Part shown: positions 16,259-24,093 of the stretch, piece by piece
Numbering within the stretch: position 1 is the stretch's first letter
How the letters are laid out: each line of letters opens with the position of its first letter
Assembly (NCBI RefSeq): GCF_045862785.1
Contig: NZ_BQXO01000001.1
Location: 62,001-126,000, forward strand
Source: Furfurilactobacillus curtus
GTDB taxonomy: Bacteria > Bacillota > Bacilli > Lactobacillales > Lactobacillaceae
Length of the DNA: 64,000 nucleotides
Reading direction: 5' to 3'
Notes under the pieces: generated by a model
What the model was told of the DNA's origin: nothing
The model's input: the letters and a program-made list of their open reading frames with translations, nothing else
The model's database searches: none
Made by a program: the position numbers and the translations under genes

Positions 16259-16707
16259 TTGGCAATCTATATCGAAACACTACTTCCAGACATTGACCGA
16301 AAGCAGATCACTGCTGATGTTCGTCAATTATTCAGCAAATATTTTTAGTGGTTTCGGCGGTATGTAAATGAGGACTTGACCGCGCTAAAATCGCCGGTAA
16401 GTGATGACATGCCTAAATTACCTAGTTTTCGCAATACCGCAGAAGAAAGCATTAGTCGGCAATTAGTTGCACAGGCTGTGTATGACGAAGTTGTATGGTC
16501 AATTGACAGTTGTAAGCGACCAAGCAAAAAATTCTTATGGCATGTTATCTGTATGATGTGGCAGACTTTGATGTCCAGTCTAAGATGAATGTTGAACACA
16601 CTCGTTACAACAAGCTAAAAACGAATGCATTAGTAAAGTTTGCTGCTGTGTTTGACAAGTATAGTTCCGAGTATGACCTTCACGTCTATAAAAAAGTGGA
16701 CTTTTAG
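16259..16707 (+). pseudogene. ArpU-type phage late transcription regulator, broken
   Basis: Joining frames gives about 148 codons resembling the ArpU/RinA-like regulators that switch on phage packaging and lysis genes: LLPDIDRKQITADVRQLFSK, then DLTALKSPVSDDMPKLPS, a central helix-turn-helix stretch, and C-terminal YNKLKTNALVKFAAVFDKY. An in-frame TAG at 16346-16348 and a frame change in the A-run near 16526-16531 disable it. Start is TTG 16259 after GGAGGG. It marks the late-region boundary of a lost prophage. Confidence 0.72.
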
Positions 16708-16739
16708 CGGATAAAGAGCGGACAAAAAACGGACTTGAA
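16696..16739 (+). repeat. four 11-bp direct repeats (RYGGAY-N5)
   Basis: Units GTGGACTTTTA, GCGGATAAAGA, GCGGACAAAAA and ACGGACTTGAA follow each other without gaps at 16696, 16707, 16718 and 16729. The first overlaps the ArpU stop codon. One unit per helical turn suggests a cooperative protein-binding site, possibly the ArpU target upstream of the late genes. Confidence 0.6.
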
Positions 16740-16810
16740 CCGATGTATAGTGATAACGTGACATAGTTAAGGTGAAAACCAGCACAGCATTTCACCCCTT
16801 TGCCAGTTCT

Positions 16811-16881
16811 ATTCATTCATGGGAGCGCTGCAACGTTATTGTAACAGTGTTAATTTTATTGTTTAATAAGAGTGAATGAAT
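16811..16881. repeat. 9-bp inverted repeat bracketing the promoter of the GNAT-ASCH pair
   Basis: ATTCATTCA (16811-16819) and TGAATGAAT (16873-16881) are exact complements 62 bp apart, flanking the promoter at 16839-16867. Confidence 0.45.
16839..16867 (+). promoter_or_regulatory. promoter of the GNAT-ASCH pair
   Basis: TTGTAA (16839-16844), 17 bp, TTTAAT (16862-16867), about 38 bp before the start codon. It would let the pair be expressed independently of phage control. Confidence 0.5.
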
Positions 16882-16904
16882 AAAAGTAAGCGGGGAATAA
16901 TGAA

Positions 16905-17954
16905 ATGGCAAACGATGTTCTAGGTGAAAAGAAATTTTCAGAAATCAACGTGAACGATTCATTTTTTGATGATTTGCGTGTGAGATATAGGGGATTCAAC
17001 GAATGGTTTCTGAAAAAAAGTAAAGCTAATGAGAAAGCTCTCACTGTATTTGATGGGGACAAGCTTATTGCGTTTTTGTATTTAAAAACCGAGGAAGGTG
17101 ATGACGATACTATTGATCCAGATATCTCGACCTATAAAAAGAGGCTGAAGGTTGGAACCTTTAAGGTTGAATCTCATGGTACTGTTCTTGGAAATAGATT
17201 GATTTCATTTCTTTTACATCGCTTTATTGAAGGGAATTATGATGCTTGTTACGTTACTATGTATGATAATTTGGAGTATTTAAAAGACTTATTTACGCGC
17301 TACGGTTTTAGACAATATGGTGTTAGACGTGACACGGGAGAAACAGTGCTGGTTAGGGACTTAGCTGTAATGGAAACTATATCAAAAAACTTTCCACGCT
17401 TTAATTTGCTTGGAACAAAGTATCTTCTTTCCATTTTACCGAAGTTTCATACTGCATTATTTCCAGAATCTCGCCTAAATAATGAAGGTGCTTTTAAAAC
17501 TGAAGATGTATCGGAAACAAATTCGATCGAAAAAACCTACCTGACTAACATGAGAGAAGTGCGAAATGCTTGTTCTGGAGATAAATTGATTATTTATAGA
17601 ACCGCAAATGGCGGAAGTGCTGAGTATACTTCTGTTGCAACTTCAGTATGTACAGTCACCGATAATAGGGATATTAGCGAATTTACATCTTTTGAAGCTT
17701 TTAAAGCGTATGTTACTAAGCAGTCAATTTTCTCAGAAACGGAGCTTCGTGATTTTTGGCAGAATCGGAGGTATCCAATTATTCTTAGATTTCAGTACGA
17801 TGTTGCTCTTAAGCATAGGGTAAATAGGCATGACCTAATTGAAATCTGTGGTTTAGATCGAAATGGTTATCCAGGATTTATGGCGTTAGATAATGCCGTA
17901 TTTTCAAATGTGTTGCGAGAGGGGAGACTCAATGAAAGCTTTATTATCGATTAA
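16905..17954 (+). CDS. GNAT acetyltransferase with C-terminal PUA-like domain
   Basis: 349 residues in two parts. Residues 1-150 are GNAT-like: TVFDGDKLIAFLYLK forms the central strands, VESHGTVLGNRLISFLLHRF fits the acetyl-CoA loop, and DNLEYLKDLFTRYGFRQYG is the typical late helix. After a linker with LPKFHTALFPESRL, residues 220-345 (GDKLIIYRTANGG, EYTSVATSVCTV) resemble PUA/EVE-type nucleic-acid readers. Target unknown; RNA or a modified base is an inference from the second domain. Intact among phage remnants. It overlaps the ASCH gene by 23 bp. AT-richer than the flanking core genes. Confidence 0.75.
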   Translation: MANDVLGEKKFSEINVNDSFFDDLRVRYRGFNEWFLKKSKANEKALTVFDGDKLIAFLYLKTEEGDDDTIDPDISTYKKRLKVGTFKVESHGTVLGNRLISFLLHRFIEGNYDACYVTMYDNLEYLKDLFTRYGFRQYGVRRDTGETVLVRDLAVMETISKNFPRFNLLGTKYLLSILPKFHTALFPESRLNNEGAFKTEDVSETNSIEKTYLTNMREVRNACSGDKLIIYRTANGGSAEYTSVATSVCTVTDNRDISEFTSFEAFKAYVTKQSIFSETELRDFWQNRRYPIILRFQYDVALKHRVNRHDLIEICGLDRNGYPGFMALDNAVFSNVLREGRLNESFIID

Positions 17955-18309
17955 ACCAGAATTTGTCAGCCGAATAAAAGATGGAGAAAAGAGATTTGAG
18001 TTCCGTAAAATACAATTTAAGCAACCGGTTCAAACGATCGTGGTATACGCTACAAGACCACTCGGAAAAGTTGTTGGGGAGTTTACAGTAAAAAATGTTT
18101 TGGCTGACAAACCGGAAATGATATGGGATGCTACAAAAGATGGAGCAGGTGTAAGCAAAACCTTTTTTGATGAGTATTATGAAAACCATAAGGTTGCTGT
18201 TGCCATAGAAATTGGAGATTTTTTCTCTTATAAAAAACCAATGTCCTTGACCGATTTTGATGAGTCTCTTTCGGTTGCTCCTCAATCATTCTGTTATTTG
18301 GGTAGTTGA
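17932..18309 (+). CDS. ASCH-domain protein
   Basis: 125 residues forming essentially one ASCH domain, a PUA-related fold: MKALLSIKPEFVSRIKDGEK, EFRKIQF, VVYATRPLGKVVGEFTV, then a lid-like segment and VAIEIGDFFSYKKPMSL. The family includes RNA-binding modules and the E. coli ac4C-nucleoside amidohydrolase YqfB. GAGGGGAG precedes ATG 17932, which lies inside the end of the acetyltransferase gene, so translation is coupled. Whether it is an enzyme, reader or antitoxin cannot be told. Confidence 0.8.
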   Translation: MKALLSIKPEFVSRIKDGEKRFEFRKIQFKQPVQTIVVYATRPLGKVVGEFTVKNVLADKPEMIWDATKDGAGVSKTFFDEYYENHKVAVAIEIGDFFSYKKPMSLTDFDESLSVAPQSFCYLGS

Positions 18310-18352
18310 AATACGATTAATCTCAGAAAAATTGGATAGTAGATGAGGTACT

Positions 18353-18478
18353 TTGAAACAAAAGAATATAACACCGCAACAGCGGAATTTTGTGGATGAG
18401 TATGGTATCTTCGGAAAAATGGTTGAAACAGCAATTAAAGCGAGGTTGGCTAGCAGAACTACGTCCCTTGGGACGTAG
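18353..18478 (+). pseudogene. terminase small-subunit N-terminal stub
   Basis: TTG 18353 opens 41 codons, including NITPQQRNFVDEYGIFGKMV and ETAIKARLASRTT. This resembles the N-terminal helix-turn-helix start of phage terminase small subunits (LTPKQ-x-FVDEY...AAIKAGYS). The frame then runs into a perfect hairpin and stops; the remainder and the large subunit are absent. Confidence 0.55.
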
Positions 18479-18484
18479 TTATTT
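18457..18484 (+). terminator. hairpin terminator after the GNAT-ASCH pair
   Basis: AACTACGTCCC (18457-18467), two bases, GGGACGTAGTT (18470-18480), then ATTTTG. It coincides with the end of the terminase stub. Confidence 0.6.
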
Positions 18485-18564
18485 TGTCCACATAGAGTGC
18501 GCTTTAAACTTAACCAGTAGGGGGTTAGGAAGCCCAATGTGCAGTTAATCATATTCGACCTCCA

Positions 18565-18596
18565 CCACCGAGCCTGACGACTACTCGGTGGCTTTT
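18565..18596 (+). terminator. second hairpin terminator
   Basis: CCACCGAG (18565-18572) pairs with CTCGGTGG (18584-18591), followed by CTTTT. Confidence 0.55.
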
Positions 18597-18629
18597 ACAT
18601 ATCAAAAATTCGAAAGTTGAGGCATCGTT

Positions 18630-18770
18630 ATGAGGAACATTTAAGAAGAGCTAATTAAGGAGTTACACGCACTTAACGTGAAGTATAATCACCGTGATTT
18701 GATGCGTAAACAGCTTCGAGCAGTGGATCTCTATGTACAAATTCGAATGCACATCGATGATTTGTGTTAA
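18630..18770 (+). pseudogene. small phage-type ORF interrupted by a stop codon
   Basis: ATG 18630 runs MRNI, then TAA (18642-18644), then 41 further in-frame codons (EELIKELHALNVKYNHRDLM...QIRMHIDDLC) to TAA at 18768. Amphipathic and charged, like many small phage proteins; no family assigned. A second mini-ORF of 22 codons (18802-18870) follows. The whole 18.3-18.97 kb stretch contains no intact gene. Confidence 0.4.
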
Positions 18771-18969
18771 ATGAACAATGGGTAAGATAGGATTCAGCTA
18801 TATGACGAGGCGAGAAGCTGAAATCATTGGCCGGTTATGCAAACAGCATAAGAAAACCGATTCAGCCTAGTTCTGATGAGCGACGTCTTAACAGGCCTAA
18901 ATTAGAACTTGGCACAAGCAGGATAAGAAATCCGAAGGTACAATTGGGCGTGAAAGGGTGTGAATAAAT

Positions 18970-19260
18970 ATGTATCGAATTGATGTAACTGAATATCCTA
19001 GTGGAGAAAATCCGCATGAGAGTATTGATATAGAAAGCATTGAAAAATTTCAATCACTGATAAATAAGATCAATAAGGAGTTTGGTAAAAACCGTGTCGA
19101 TGTGTCGGACGTAACCAATGGTATTTCAACTGGCGACCGAGAATTCTATGAAGTTGACTTGATGAGACGGACTGGTAAGCACTTATATGATATGTGCGTT
19201 CATTATGAATATATTAAGGATTCAGGTATTATGGCAATTTTGCAAGGAACTCGAGATTAA
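18970..19260 (+). CDS. hypothetical protein
   Basis: 96 residues (MYRIDVTEYPSGENPHESID...), acidic, no signal peptide or membrane segment, no family recognised. GAAAGGGTG lies about 10 bases upstream of ATG 18970 and a good terminator follows at once, so it looks like an expressed monocistronic gene within the phage-derived region. Confidence 0.55.
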   Translation: MYRIDVTEYPSGENPHESIDIESIEKFQSLINKINKEFGKNRVDVSDVTNGISTGDREFYEVDLMRRTGKHLYDMCVHYEYIKDSGIMAILQGTRD

Positions 19261-19266
19261 ATGATT

Positions 19267-19293
19267 AACGCTCGTGAGTTGGGCGTTTTTTTT
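19267..19293 (+). terminator. terminator of the 96-residue gene
   Basis: AACGCTC (19267-19273) pairs with GGGCGTT (19281-19287), followed by a run of T to 19293. Confidence 0.8.
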
Positions 19294-19554
19294 GTCCAAC
19301 AAATGATAGGGGTGTGGTGATATGTAATGACACTGAGCAAAAAAAACAACGTAAGTTTGCCCGTCAGTATTCCAAACTCTTCTAAAAATTATTATCAACG
19401 CTACTTGACGAAAACAAAAAATGATGTTGGTTTTTACCAACACCAGAAAGTACAGAGCCATTCAAATTTGATGATTTGTGGTTCCAAAAATGTAGTTATG
19501 CAAATTGAGGTTTAGATGTTAATGGTGACAGGCAAGATTACTGTTTTAGACTAA

Positions 19555-19884
19555 TTAGTCGCCAGTTTGCCTATTTTGATTTTCAATAATGTCGTTTGCT
19601 TGTTCAATAACCGATATAAACTGTAGGACACTCTCCATTTGTGCGTCAGTTAAACCACCCATCTTAAATGGTAGATTGTCAGATATTCCTAATAAGTAAT
19701 CAGAAGATGTATCTAGAATCGTGCAAAGTTTAACAAAAGTCTCCAGTGTTGGATAAGACAGTCCTTGTTCATAACTAGAGACTGTTCCTTTGCTAACGTT
19801 AAGACGTTTTGCAAGATCTAACTGAGTTAAGCGTTTTGATTTTCGTACTGCTTTCATTCTTTCACCAAAATAATCAATTGGCAT
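19555..19884 (-). CDS. XRE-family helix-turn-helix repressor
   Basis: 109 residues: FGERMKAVRKSKRLTQLDLAKRLNVSKGTVSSYEQG is a complete XRE DNA-binding domain, followed by PTLETFVKLCTILDTSSDYLLG and a short C-terminal helix. GAGGGTG precedes ATG at 19884; the frame continues upstream but without a ribosome site. Divergent from the large surface-protein gene, with TGTATTWAATAC palindromes between them. A repressor of itself and of that gene is the simplest reading. Possibly the last remnant of a phage or ICE regulatory module. The 260 bp on its other side (19294-19554) hold only decayed sequence. Confidence 0.85.
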   Translation of the reverse strand: MPIDYFGERMKAVRKSKRLTQLDLAKRLNVSKGTVSSYEQGLSYPTLETFVKLCTILDTSSDYLLGISDNLPFKMGGLTDAQMESVLQFISVIEQANDIIENQNRQTGD

Positions 19885-19931
19885 TGCATCACCCTCGGTA
19901 CAGGGTAGCAAAAGCATGTACGTAAAAATCC

Positions 19932-19997
19932 TGTATTTAATACATAAAATATTGACACTTTTGTCTAATTTTACTACCATAAGGTGTATTAAATACC
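19932..19997. promoter_or_regulatory. divergent control region with two palindromic operators
   Basis: TGTATTTAATACA (19932-19944) and TGTATTAAATACC (19985-19997) are near-identical palindromes; a half site GGTATTTAT follows at 20007. They bracket a promoter reading right: TTGACA (19952-19957), 17 bp, TACCAT (19975-19980). The neighbouring XRE protein is the obvious candidate ligand. Confidence 0.65.
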
Positions 19998-20107
19998 AGA
20001 ATAAATGGTATTTATGTTTTTGACTGAATTTTGAATATCAAGTCAGATAAGTGTCGAAAATCAAATTGGGTGGTTTATTAGACTCACGCATACGAGGAGC
20101 AATAATA

Positions 20108-22798
20108 ATGATAAAACGAGCGAGTCAGCACGTATTTCTTCTATCCACAGCAATCCTAGCCGGTGTCAGTTTGACAAGTATTAATTTGTCACCGATTCAC
20201 GCTGCTACTGTTTCCGTTACGGCTAATACTGTGCAAACCGATACATTAACAACTGCAAAACAAGACGCTACTTCGGCCCAAAGTGCAGTTGACGTCATTA
20301 CAAATAATTCTGTTATTGCCAGTCAGATGGCAGCAAGTGCTGCTTCGACGTTGACTGAGGCAGCTTCAGTCCAAGCGGTTTCTAAAGATAACTTAGACCA
20401 GGCTAAAGCTTCTGAGAGTAGCGCGCTTAGCATGGCTGATATGGCAACTCCGAGTGCGATCAGTTCCGCTAACGCTGCACTCAGTAGTCAAACTGCAATC
20501 AATCAGTCATTGAGTAGTCAAGTTTCAACTGATCAAATCATTGTCAGTGATTACAAAAATAATGTTGCTACTGCTCAATCTGAAGTAGCTGGTGCCCAAG
20601 AACGCTCTAATGAAGTTAAGCAATCAGTGGCGGAGGCACAGACAAATGTTGATCAAGCGCAGTCAGCTCTGAAAAATGATGATGGTACTTCTGCCGCTAC
20701 AAACTTACTTGCAGCTCAGCAGAAGCTCACTTCAGCACAATCCGCAGCCTCATCCGCAAAGGCCACTGTGGATGAGGCAACGGGAGCTGTCAGTGCAGCT
20801 ACTGATGATGTGAACTTAGCCGAAAACAGTGTCAAGTCAACGAATCAGTCTGTTGATGAGGCCAATAATGTTGCCTCTGCTGCCAACGAAGCGTTGTCGG
20901 AAGCACAGGAGCAACTGTCAGCGGCACAAGGACAAAATGGGAGTGACGGTTCAATCAAGATTAATAGTGATTATATAGATGCCTTGAGTGCTCTATATAA
21001 CGCAAATTTACATAGAGGCGCTATCGATGATGATGAGTACGAGTCACTATTAAAAAATGTGTCAAGTGCTGCGCAGAAGTTGGCAAGCTCTTTTGTTTCT
21101 AATTTCGTTCCTTCTCCTGTAGATGAAACTGTTCACATTGATAATGAGACTGATCTAACAAAAGATGTTCTCATTACGCTTTCCACGTACGCAGCTGCAC
21201 TGATTAATTCAATTCGAAGCCAAGCAGGAATTCTTGGGGTCGTTGTGTCACAGGGCTCAGTAAAATATGCTCAAGATGTTGCTCGTGCTTACGAGGCAGA
21301 TAACTGGGATTGGTTAACAAGTGGGCATGATTTTGATGCCCTTATTCGTACGGCCCAGGCTAGCGGAATAAATGGTTATGGGGAGGACATGGGCGCAGGA
21401 TTCACTGTAGGTAGTAAATGGAATTTAACATTAGCAGATTTTAAATCTGCGATTTACAACAATGTCGTGGGAATGTTATTTAGCGATGCTATTTCTAATT
21501 GGGGACATTCACTGTCAGTTCTTGGCATTGGGCAATCATCGTTGGCTGTGAAGGAGGGTTTTTCGCAAAGTTTTGGCACTTCCTTCAGTCAATGGATAGG
21601 ACATTATTCTGATGGTGATAGTTTCACGGATCTGGCCCTGCATTTTGAAATTTTACCAAATCAGTCTATTCCTTTGGACAATCCAAACTTTGATACAACT
21701 CAAATTCCTATTCCGCCATTAAAAGAATCGTCAGTTGATCTTACGGCATTAACAAATACTGTTAACGAAAAGCAGACATTAGTTGATAGTGCAACTGCAA
21801 AGTTAGCAGAAGCCAAAACTGCTGCTTCTGCGGCGGAAGCAGCTTTAAACTCTGCTCAACAGCAATTGCAAAAAGCTAAATTAGATCAGAATAAAGCCAT
21901 CACTATTTTGAATACTGCAAATGAAGTGGTTACTCAAGTTAGCGGTGAGGTTGAGACAGCTCAAGATGCTGTTAACGATTTAAGTACCAATGTAACAGAT
22001 AAGTTGGCTGTGTTAACTTCGGCTAAAAATGCATTAACGTTGGCTCAATCGGAACAGCAAAACGCAGCAAAAGCTTTGTCATCTAAGCAAACACTATTGG
22101 ATCAAATGCAATCCAAGTTGACTACTGCTGAAACAAAACTGGATCATGATCAGCAGGCTTTGCAAGACGCAATGAGGATGTTAGGAAACGATCAGGAACA
22201 GCTGACGGCGCTAACCGATGCTTCCACTAATTTAGCAAATGTTAAAAAAGATGTAATTAAGGCGCAGGTCGCTTATGATCAGGCAACTGCATCACTAATG
22301 ACAGCCCAAAAGGCTGCTAATACCACCGATGTTGCACAGCAACAATTACAAATTCAATTAGAAAGTGCTCGACAAGTCTTGGCTGCTGCGCAAGCTAAGT
22401 TAGAAAAGCTACAGCAACGGGCGACGATGAATCAACAACTTGATATTATGACGACGGATGATCACGATAATAAGCCTGAGCCTGATAAACAAACGACGTT
22501 AGCGATGAATTCATTGAGCCAAACATCGTCGACTACTGATTTATCAAGGGTGGAAACACCTTCAAAAGGCTATAGTAAAGCGATTTCAATGATTTCTCCT
22601 GCTAAGAAACAAATTGAAAATTTAAATAGTCGACAGTTGCTTAACCCGGACGTTAAACGTGGCCTCCCACACACTAATGTTTCGAATAAAGAATCTAAGT
22701 CCATTTTAGCCGTATTTGTTGCTGAAATGATGAGCTTGTTTGGCTTACTCATAGTTGACCGTAAACGGTCAACTATGAGTAAGCACGCACGATATTAG
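20108..22798 (+). CDS. SEC10/PgrA-like cell-wall-anchored surface protein
   Basis: 896 residues. A signal peptide with cleavage near HAA (about residue 35) is followed by a long Ala/Ser/Gln-rich heptad region (about 50-290), a central globular domain (about 330-540) and a second coiled coil (about 560-760). Its central domain contains INSIRSQAGILGVVVSQGSV and resembles the CAP-like core of surface-exclusion proteins. The C-terminus has LPHTN, a hydrophobic stretch and DRKRSTMSKHARY, a sortase signal with a non-standard last residue. GAGGAG at 20094 selects ATG 20108. Role may be adhesion or exclusion of conjugation. Confidence 0.82.
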   Translation: MIKRASQHVFLLSTAILAGVSLTSINLSPIHAATVSVTANTVQTDTLTTAKQDATSAQSAVDVITNNSVIASQMAASAASTLTEAASVQAVSKDNLDQAKASESSALSMADMATPSAISSANAALSSQTAINQSLSSQVSTDQIIVSDYKNNVATAQSEVAGAQERSNEVKQSVAEAQTNVDQAQSALKNDDGTSAATNLLAAQQKLTSAQSAASSAKATVDEATGAVSAATDDVNLAENSVKSTNQSVDEANNVASAANEALSEAQEQLSAAQGQNGSDGSIKINSDYIDALSALYNANLHRGAIDDDEYESLLKNVSSAAQKLASSFVSNFVPSPVDETVHIDNETDLTKDVLITLSTYAAALINSIRSQAGILGVVVSQGSVKYAQDVARAYEADNWDWLTSGHDFDALIRTAQASGINGYGEDMGAGFTVGSKWNLTLADFKSAIYNNVVGMLFSDAISNWGHSLSVLGIGQSSLAVKEGFSQSFGTSFSQWIGHYSDGDSFTDLALHFEILPNQSIPLDNPNFDTTQIPIPPLKESSVDLTALTNTVNEKQTLVDSATAKLAEAKTAASAAEAALNSAQQQLQKAKLDQNKAITILNTANEVVTQVSGEVETAQDAVNDLSTNVTDKLAVLTSAKNALTLAQSEQQNAAKALSSKQTLLDQMQSKLTTAETKLDHDQQALQDAMRMLGNDQEQLTALTDASTNLANVKKDVIKAQVAYDQATASLMTAQKAANTTDVAQQQLQIQLESARQVLAAAQAKLEKLQQRATMNQQLDIMTTDDHDNKPEPDKQTTLAMNSLSQTSSTTDLSRVETPSKGYSKAISMISPAKKQIENLNSRQLLNPDVKRGLPHTNVSNKESKSILAVFVAEMMSLFGLLIVDRKRSTMSKHARY

Positions 22799-22847
22799 TT
22801 AGTTGGTGATACTAACTCGAACCTAATTTAGACGGGGGATAAATAAG

Positions 22848-23405
22848 ATGAGCAAGGAAGAAATTATCGCCTTTTTGGTGCAAAAAAAGAACTTGACGTC
22901 TGCAGTTCAGAATGCCCGAGCAGATGTAGCGTCTGCCCAAAAGGATCTTAACAGAGTTAAGAAACGATTTAGAACGATGCTGATTGTTTCATTGCTTATT
23001 GCATTGGTTACTTTTACGAGCGGTGAGATGTTTTTGATTTGGGTGATTTTCGTTGGCGTTGTTTGTTATTTTCGTTTTCGGGATGGCAAACGAATCAACA
23101 CAACATTGCGTGAGGCTACGAGAAATTTAGCCAACGAAGAGCAACAACCAGATTATCAAAAAGGCATGCAAGATTTTCCTCAAAAATTTTATAGTTATTG
23201 GACAATCGATCGCCTAATTCATTTAGTGCAAGAAAATCGAGCGACTACTTTACAAGAAGCTTTTAATGTGGCAGAAACTCAAGATTTTCAACATGATCAA
23301 TTGGCGATTCAACAAGAAAACTTAGCGGTATCTAAATCAACAAATAGTGCGGCAAAAACGTCGGCCATTGCAAACGTATTTACCGCGATGAATACGCGAA
23401 GATAA
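22848..23405 (+). CDS. coiled-coil membrane protein of unknown function
   Basis: 185 residues: an N-terminal heptad-rich helix (about 1-45), two adjacent membrane segments (LIVSLLIALVTF and FLIWVIFVGVVCYF, about 48-82), then a cytoplasmic-looking helical tail rich in Gln and Asp. No family recognised. It follows the surface protein by 49 bp with GGGGGAT upstream, so it is probably co-transcribed and may support that protein or the next two. Confidence 0.65.
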   Translation: MSKEEIIAFLVQKKNLTSAVQNARADVASAQKDLNRVKKRFRTMLIVSLLIALVTFTSGEMFLIWVIFVGVVCYFRFRDGKRINTTLREATRNLANEEQQPDYQKGMQDFPQKFYSYWTIDRLIHLVQENRATTLQEAFNVAETQDFQHDQLAIQQENLAVSKSTNSAAKTSAIANVFTAMNTRR

Positions 23406-23523
23406 GTAGTATAAGCGTGGACAATCCCATGTCACAAGTCAGTTTGATATGGGATTGTTTTGTGTCGAAAACGATTATTTGTCGCTAAGCAATGGTTAAA
23501 ACAAATAAGGAGACAATTTACAA

Positions 23524-24060
23524 ATGTCAGAAGGAAAAAACGATAAGTCAAAAAGTAATGGTGCGTTGAACAATTTCAAGCAGCAAGCAGATCAGTTAGC
23601 CGACATGGTTAGCCAGAAGACAGGACGAAAAATCACGAGTCGATGGTTGGTTGGCGTGGTTGCCGCCATTGTAGTGGTGATTTTTGTGATTGTTCTGGCG
23701 TTACCGAAGCATCTTAGTGGGACGTATGAGTATAGTGAAAAAGGAATCTTTGATGTCAAAACCACTGAATCGTGGACTTTCTCGGGTGGGAAGTTTAGTG
23801 AGAAATTCGTCGATGAAGGCCCTAATCCAAATTATGGCATGTCAGGTAAAAAGGGTCTTCATAAAACCAGTACGGAAACCAGCCATATAGCCGGAACTTA
23901 CAAAATTGATAAAGACAAATTAACCATCGAATCAAATGCCGGCAAGGTTGCGGTTGCCCGATTATCGAAAGATAAAAAATCGTTTGTTTTAACTGGAAAT
24001 AGCGATCATTTGATCGATTTTCCAAATGGGACTGTTTATAGCAAAAAAGCTGACAAGTAG
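23524..24060 (+). CDS. membrane-anchored extracytoplasmic protein of unknown function
   Basis: 178 residues: a charged cytoplasmic head (1-55), one membrane helix (WLVGVVAAIVVVIFVIVLAL) and an exported beta-rich domain beginning LSGTYEYSEKGIFDV and ending NGTVYSKK. The HLSGTYEY...GTYKIDKDKLTI pattern is lipocalin-like in style, similar to small DUF domains in Gram-positive lipoproteins. AAGGAGAC precedes the ATG. The neighbouring lipoprotein has comparable beta-rich units, suggesting a functional set. Confidence 0.65.
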   Translation: MSEGKNDKSKSNGALNNFKQQADQLADMVSQKTGRKITSRWLVGVVAAIVVVIFVIVLALPKHLSGTYEYSEKGIFDVKTTESWTFSGGKFSEKFVDEGPNPNYGMSGKKGLHKTSTETSHIAGTYKIDKDKLTIESNAGKVAVARLSKDKKSFVLTGNSDHLIDFPNGTVYSKKADK

Positions 24061-24093
24061 CAAGACTAATTGACTAAATGTAGGAGCTTCAAA

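Noticed and set aside
19327..19515. 62-codon open frame between the 96-residue gene and the XRE gene
   Set aside because: Start codon lacks a good ribosome site; adjacent frames show short phage-like fragments (for example EQKKQRKFARQYSKLF), so the stretch looks like decayed sequence rather than a gene.
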